Source: Microthrixaceae bacterium (GTDB taxonomy: Bacteria > Actinomycetota > Acidimicrobiia > Acidimicrobiales > Acidimicrobilacustridaceae). From it: 7,855 bases of DNA. The stretch spans positions 2,080 to 9,934 of the forward strand of contig JAHFUU010000047.1 of the NCBI GenBank assembly GCA_023264915.1, in the 5' to 3' direction. Under the pieces are notes generated by a model. It was given only the letters and a program-made list of their open reading frames with translations, was not told where the DNA came from and did not search any database. The position numbers and the translations under genes were made by a program. Shown here in pieces: positions 5,369 through 7,855 of this stretch (position 1 is its first letter; every line of letters starts with the position of its first letter).

Positions 5369-6121
5369 TTAGCGGAGCGCGCCGAGCGCGCCGGCAGGCA
5401 GGTCACAGTCCCCACCCAGCTCGGCAAGGAAGGCTCGTTCGGCGTCCACCGAGACGCGCGATGCGGAATGCTCGATCCCGCCGAGCACTGCCAGCATCTC
5501 GTGGTCCTCAGCTCGGCACTCAATGGCCAATGCCCCCTGGCCTGCCTGTGGGAGCACCGACGACGGTGACAGCAACTCCGTCGGCACCCCCGTCTCAGCC
5601 AGGGACTCCGCTAGACCGAGCCTTTCGATGGCTGCCGCTGCGATCACTATCGCTCCCCCGTCGGGGACCTTGGCGATGCGAGTGGCGATGTTGCCTCGCA
5701 ACCCGGAGAAGGTGAGGTCGGGCCTGAGATAGGCGAGCTGCGTCCGGCGTCGCACAGACCCCGTCGCCACGGTCGCACCCGGGGCCAGACCCTGAAGGGT
5801 CGACCCGACCAGCACGTCACGCGGGTCAGCTCTGACTGGCACTGCCGCCAGCACAAGACCAGGGACGGCGACAGAGGGAAGGTCCTTGGCCGAGTGAACA
5901 GCGATCCGAGCATCGCCGGCCAGCACTGCGGTCTGAACCTCCTTGACGAACACGCCCTTCCCACCCATGTCCCAGATCGGGATGTCCAAGCGCTGGTCGG
6001 CTCTCGTGTTGACGATCACCAACTCCTCGGTGACCTCCACCCCATTGTCCCTGAGCATCGACGCGACCGCTCGCGCCTGCCACAGCGCCAGCGCGCTCCC
6101 TCTGGTCGCGATCTTCAACAT
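5369..6121 (-). CDS. hemC: Hydroxymethylbilane synthase (porphobilinogen deaminase), truncated by an in-frame stop
   Basis: Polymerises four porphobilinogen molecules into hydroxymethylbilane in haem and sirohaem synthesis. Visible motifs are IATRGSALALWQA (4-16), GGKGVFVKEVQ (53-63), HSAKDLP (76-82) with catalytic Asp80, and the GSVRRRTQL segment (121-129). PQAGQGALAIE (191-201) and LGGDC (235-239) follow, with Cys239 the expected attachment site of the dipyrromethane cofactor. The frame stops at TAA (5369-5371) after 250 residues, 11 residues beyond that cysteine, whereas the family has about 300-315. The missing part of domain 3 is encoded directly after the stop in the same frame. The start is the ATG at 6119-6121, giving the classic MLKIATRGSAL N-terminus; its ribosome binding site is weak. 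A 198-bp gap separates it from hemA. No hemD follows in the window. Confidence 0.93.
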   Translation of the reverse strand: MLKIATRGSALALWQARAVASMLRDNGVEVTEELVIVNTRADQRLDIPIWDMGGKGVFVKEVQTAVLAGDARIAVHSAKDLPSVAVPGLVLAAVPVRADPRDVLVGSTLQGLAPGATVATGSVRRRTQLAYLRPDLTFSGLRGNIATRIAKVPDGGAIVIAAAAIERLGLAESLAETGVPTELLSPSSVLPQAGQGALAIECRAEDHEMLAVLGGIEHSASRVSVDAERAFLAELGGDCDLPAGALGALR

Positions 6122-6319
6122 GGCCCCGAACCTGGCAGACGAGCATCAGGATCACCCGCGGCGACCGGTCCCTGCCCCCAATCACCCAGTGATCGGCGTC
6201 GAGTTGCTCGTCGACCGGGTCCCGTGCACTCGGCATGACCGCCATTCGGGCACCCCAGGGAAGATGAACGCCAGACGATCCCATCCCGATCACATGACTC
6301 CTCGGGGCGGGGCACAGCG
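6122..6319. other. 198-bp gap between hemA and hemC
   Basis: I see no convincing gene. It holds copy B of the dispersed hairpin element next to the hemA stop, and a small ATCAC-CCA-GTGAT hairpin at 6181-6193. No clear TANNNT -10 precedes hemC on the minus strand. A minus-strand frame starting at 6293 crosses this gap and runs on into hemC out of frame; it resembles nothing known and is probably chance. Confidence 0.5.
6279..6313 (-). repeat. Dispersed intergenic element, copy B (after hemA), with hairpin
   Basis: The plus-strand blocks TCCCATCCCGATCACATG (6279-6296) and CGGGGCGGGGC (6303-6313) repeat those of copy A. CCCGA (6285-6289) pairs with TCGGG (6302-6306) around a 12-nt loop that starts with the shared TCACATG. 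Relative to copy A, the closing pair has changed from G-C to A-T on both arms. On the minus strand the element begins 6 nt after the hemA stop, so it may end or attenuate hemA transcription before hemC. Confidence 0.55.
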
Positions 6320-7579
6320 TCAGAGATCGAACAGGGTGCGGAGAGCATCGGCAAGGCGCTCGCCTTTTGAGGACCCCGCGGCATCCTTCACCCCGACAGT
6401 CGGCGCATGCAGCAACTTGGCAACTATGGCCTTGGTAAGCGCCTCGACGCTTTGACGTTGGTCTTCGTCAAGGCCCACGAACCTGCCCGAGAACCGATCG
6501 AGCTCGGTGCGTCGGACATCCTCTGCCGCACCGCGAAGCGCCGCGATCAGGGGTGCCACCTCACGAGCCTGCGCGACAGCCAAGTACCGGTCGAGCTCTT
6601 CGGAAACGACGAGCCCTGCCGAGTCCAGCTCGCGGCGGCGCTCCTCGAGGCCCGCCTCGGCAAACGCGCGAAGGTCGTCCATGTCCAACAGCTCGACACC
6701 TTCGATGAACCGAGTCGAGGGGTCGACATCGCGGGGCAGGGCGACATCGACGATCACGAGCGGCCGACCCCCACGAGCGTCCATCAGGCCTTCGATGTCA
6801 CCATGCTCGATCATCATCGAGGATGCGCCGGTCGAGGTCATCAACAGGTCGACCGTTTCGAGGGCTGCACCGACCTCTTCGAGTCGCAGCGCCCGCCCGC
6901 CGACGTCTTCGGCCAATGCCTGCGCCTTGGCGTAGGTGCGGTTGGCCACACCCACCTCGGACGCGCCCGCAGCCACGAGGGAGCGGACCATGCCCTCGCC
7001 CATCTCACCGGCACCGAGCACCAAGATCCGCGCTCCCTCGACCCTGCCCAGCCTGGCTCCGGCCATTGCCACAGCAGCGGAGGACACCGAAGCGACGTGT
7101 TGGGAGATGCCCGTCTCGGTCCGGACGCGCTTGCCTACCTCGAGCGCGTGCCTGAACAGCATGTTGAGCTGCGGGCCAACCGTTGCCTCGCGCTGTGACT
7201 GCTGCCAGGCCGTCCGAACCTGTCCGAGGATCTCAACCTCACCAACGACATCGGAGTCGAGTCCAGCAGCGACACGGAACAGATGCCGTGCCGCGTCGTT
7301 GTCGTAGTAGACGTAGAGATGATCAGCGAAGTCCTCCGGGGGCAGGAAAGCAAGCTCGCCCAGGGAGTTGCGGACGTCAGAGAAAGCGCCATGGAACTTC
7401 TCTGCGATCACGTAGACCTCGGTGCGGTTGCATGTCGAGAGCACGACTGCCTCACTCACATCGTGGCGACCCACGAGGTGATGCAGAGCCTTGGGAAGGC
7501 TGGCATCGTCGATCGCCATCCGCTCGAGGAGGTCAAGCGAGGCAGAACGATGGTTGAGGCCGATGACTACGACAGACAC
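6320..7579 (-). CDS. hemA: Glutamyl-tRNA reductase
   Basis: NADPH-dependent reduction of glutamyl-tRNA(Glu) to glutamate-1-semialdehyde, the first committed step of C5-pathway tetrapyrrole synthesis. The 419-residue protein is full length. GLNHRSAS (7-14) and STCNRTEVY (48-56) with catalytic Cys50 mark the catalytic domain, with AAGLDSDVVGEVEILGQVR (104-122) following. VLGAGEMGEGM (187-197) starts the NADPH-binding Rossmann domain, and IVDVALPRDVDP lies further on. The helical dimerisation domain forms the C-terminus. The start is GTG at 7577-7579, which lies within the last codons of sirC (13-bp overlap); AAGGAG lies 11 nt upstream inside sirC. Translational coupling to sirC is likely. An alternative later start would cut into the GLNH motif. 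Confidence 0.97.
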   Translation of the reverse strand: MSVVVIGLNHRSASLDLLERMAIDDASLPKALHHLVGRHDVSEAVVLSTCNRTEVYVIAEKFHGAFSDVRNSLGELAFLPPEDFADHLYVYYDNDAARHLFRVAAGLDSDVVGEVEILGQVRTAWQQSQREATVGPQLNMLFRHALEVGKRVRTETGISQHVASVSSAAVAMAGARLGRVEGARILVLGAGEMGEGMVRSLVAAGASEVGVANRTYAKAQALAEDVGGRALRLEEVGAALETVDLLMTSTGASSMMIEHGDIEGLMDARGGRPLVIVDVALPRDVDPSTRFIEGVELLDMDDLRAFAEAGLEERRRELDSAGLVVSEELDRYLAVAQAREVAPLIAALRGAAEDVRRTELDRFSGRFVGLDEDQRQSVEALTKAIVAKLLHAPTVGVKDAAGSSKGERLADALRTLFDL

Positions 7580-7855
7580 GCCTGAAGGCGCTCCTTGGCT
7601 TCGGCGAGGTTCCCCTCGCGGATCAGCTCAAGTGTTCCCGAGTCGAGGGCCTCTTGCCAACTCATGCCCTCAGTCGATCTTCCCTGGCCTTTGATCTCAC
7701 GCCGCGCCTCGGCCAGCAGCTCGATCAGCGTGCAATGCTCGGGCCCGAGCGTGGACCCATAAGCATCACGGAGCCACCTGGCCACTGCTGGTGCCTCGCC
7801 GCTGGTCGAGAAGGTCACCACCAGCGGTCCCTGGCGGATCACCGCAGGCAGGGTG
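7567..7855 (-). CDS. Precorrin-2 dehydrogenase / sirohydrochlorin ferrochelatase-type protein, C-terminal part
   Basis: The 5' end lies beyond the right edge of the window; 95 complete codons are visible. The N-terminal visible residues TLPAVIRQGPLVVTFSTSG and PAVARWLRD match the middle domain of the CysG(B)/SirC/Met8 family, where PA-x2-R-x-G-x-L and the IST-G segment are typical. A helical C-terminal domain follows. These enzymes oxidise precorrin-2 to sirohydrochlorin, and some also insert iron, giving sirohaem. Only a short helical C-terminus follows before the stop at 7567-7569, so this is not a CysG fusion with a C-terminal methyltransferase. Its place just before hemA, with overlap, is common in actinobacteria and fits. 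The Rossmann domain with its NAD-binding motif is outside the window, so the exact subtype cannot be told. Confidence 0.85.
   Translation of the reverse strand, partial: TLPAVIRQGPLVVTFSTSGEAPAVARWLRDAYGSTLGPEHCTLIELLAEARREIKGQGRSTEGMSWQEALDSGTLELIREGNLAEAKERLQACLS

Noticed and set aside
5826..6293. 155-codon minus-strand frame over the hemA-hemC gap and the hemC start
   Set aside because: It runs out of frame through conserved hemC sequence; the part in the gap has no recognisable motif, and the ribosome binding site is too far away.
6407..7198. 263-codon plus-strand frame antisense to hemA
   Set aside because: Shadow of hemA, which has clear catalytic and cofactor motifs on the other strand.
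1..7855. tRNA, rRNA, CRISPR arrays, insertion sequences, phage or integrase genes
   Set aside because: No cloverleaf, spaced direct-repeat array, transposase or integrase motif was seen on either strand by eye.

Overview
The window comes from a high-GC bacterium, most likely an actinobacterium. The evidence is the GC-rich third codon positions, a Gram-positive/actinobacterial LexA box (CGAAC-N4-GTTCG) in front of recA, TANNNT-type -10 elements, a probable leaderless mRNA, and a sirC-hemA-hemC order. An Acidimicrobiia-like lineage is possible, but that is a guess from general look, not a demonstrated assignment. Nothing in the window looks like phage, plasmid, IS or CRISPR sequence.

Left part (1-2234). 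The 3' tail of an unidentified rightward reading frame (to 118) converges on recA (218-1270, minus), with a strong imperfect hairpin between them. A 526-bp regulatory region (1271-1796) separates recA from the divergent msrB (1797-2234, plus). It holds a structured ~200-nt recA leader, a perfect-half-site LexA box, a -35/-10 pair, two DnaA-box-like sites, and a 10-bp perfect hairpin with no obvious owner. MsrB repairs methionine-R-sulfoxide.

Middle part (2361-4206). rfbF (glucose-1-phosphate cytidylyltransferase, minus) and a SAM-dependent methyltransferase that is probably a sugar O-methyltransferase (plus) diverge from an 84-bp spacer. Together they suggest modification of a surface glycan or other CDP-hexose-derived sugar, but the rest of such a pathway is not in the window. 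The methyltransferase converges on a MerR-family regulator (minus).

Right part (4204-7855). A leftward tetrapyrrole cluster runs sirC (C-terminal part only, at the window edge), hemA, hemC, and then the MerR regulator in the place where hemD would often follow. SirC and HemA are coupled by a 13-bp overlap. HemA makes glutamate-1-semialdehyde and HemC makes hydroxymethylbilane.

Most notable observations. (i) hemC is cut by an in-frame TAA, and the rest of its domain 3 continues intact in the same frame for 55 codons. (ii) The MerR gene has a complete DNA-binding domain but no ATG, GTG, TTG or CTG in frame upstream of it; a strong AAGGAG sits 8 nt before an ATC codon. (iii) A ~35-40 bp element, forming a hairpin with a compensatory base-pair change, occurs in the same orientation just after the stop codons of both hemA and the MerR gene.
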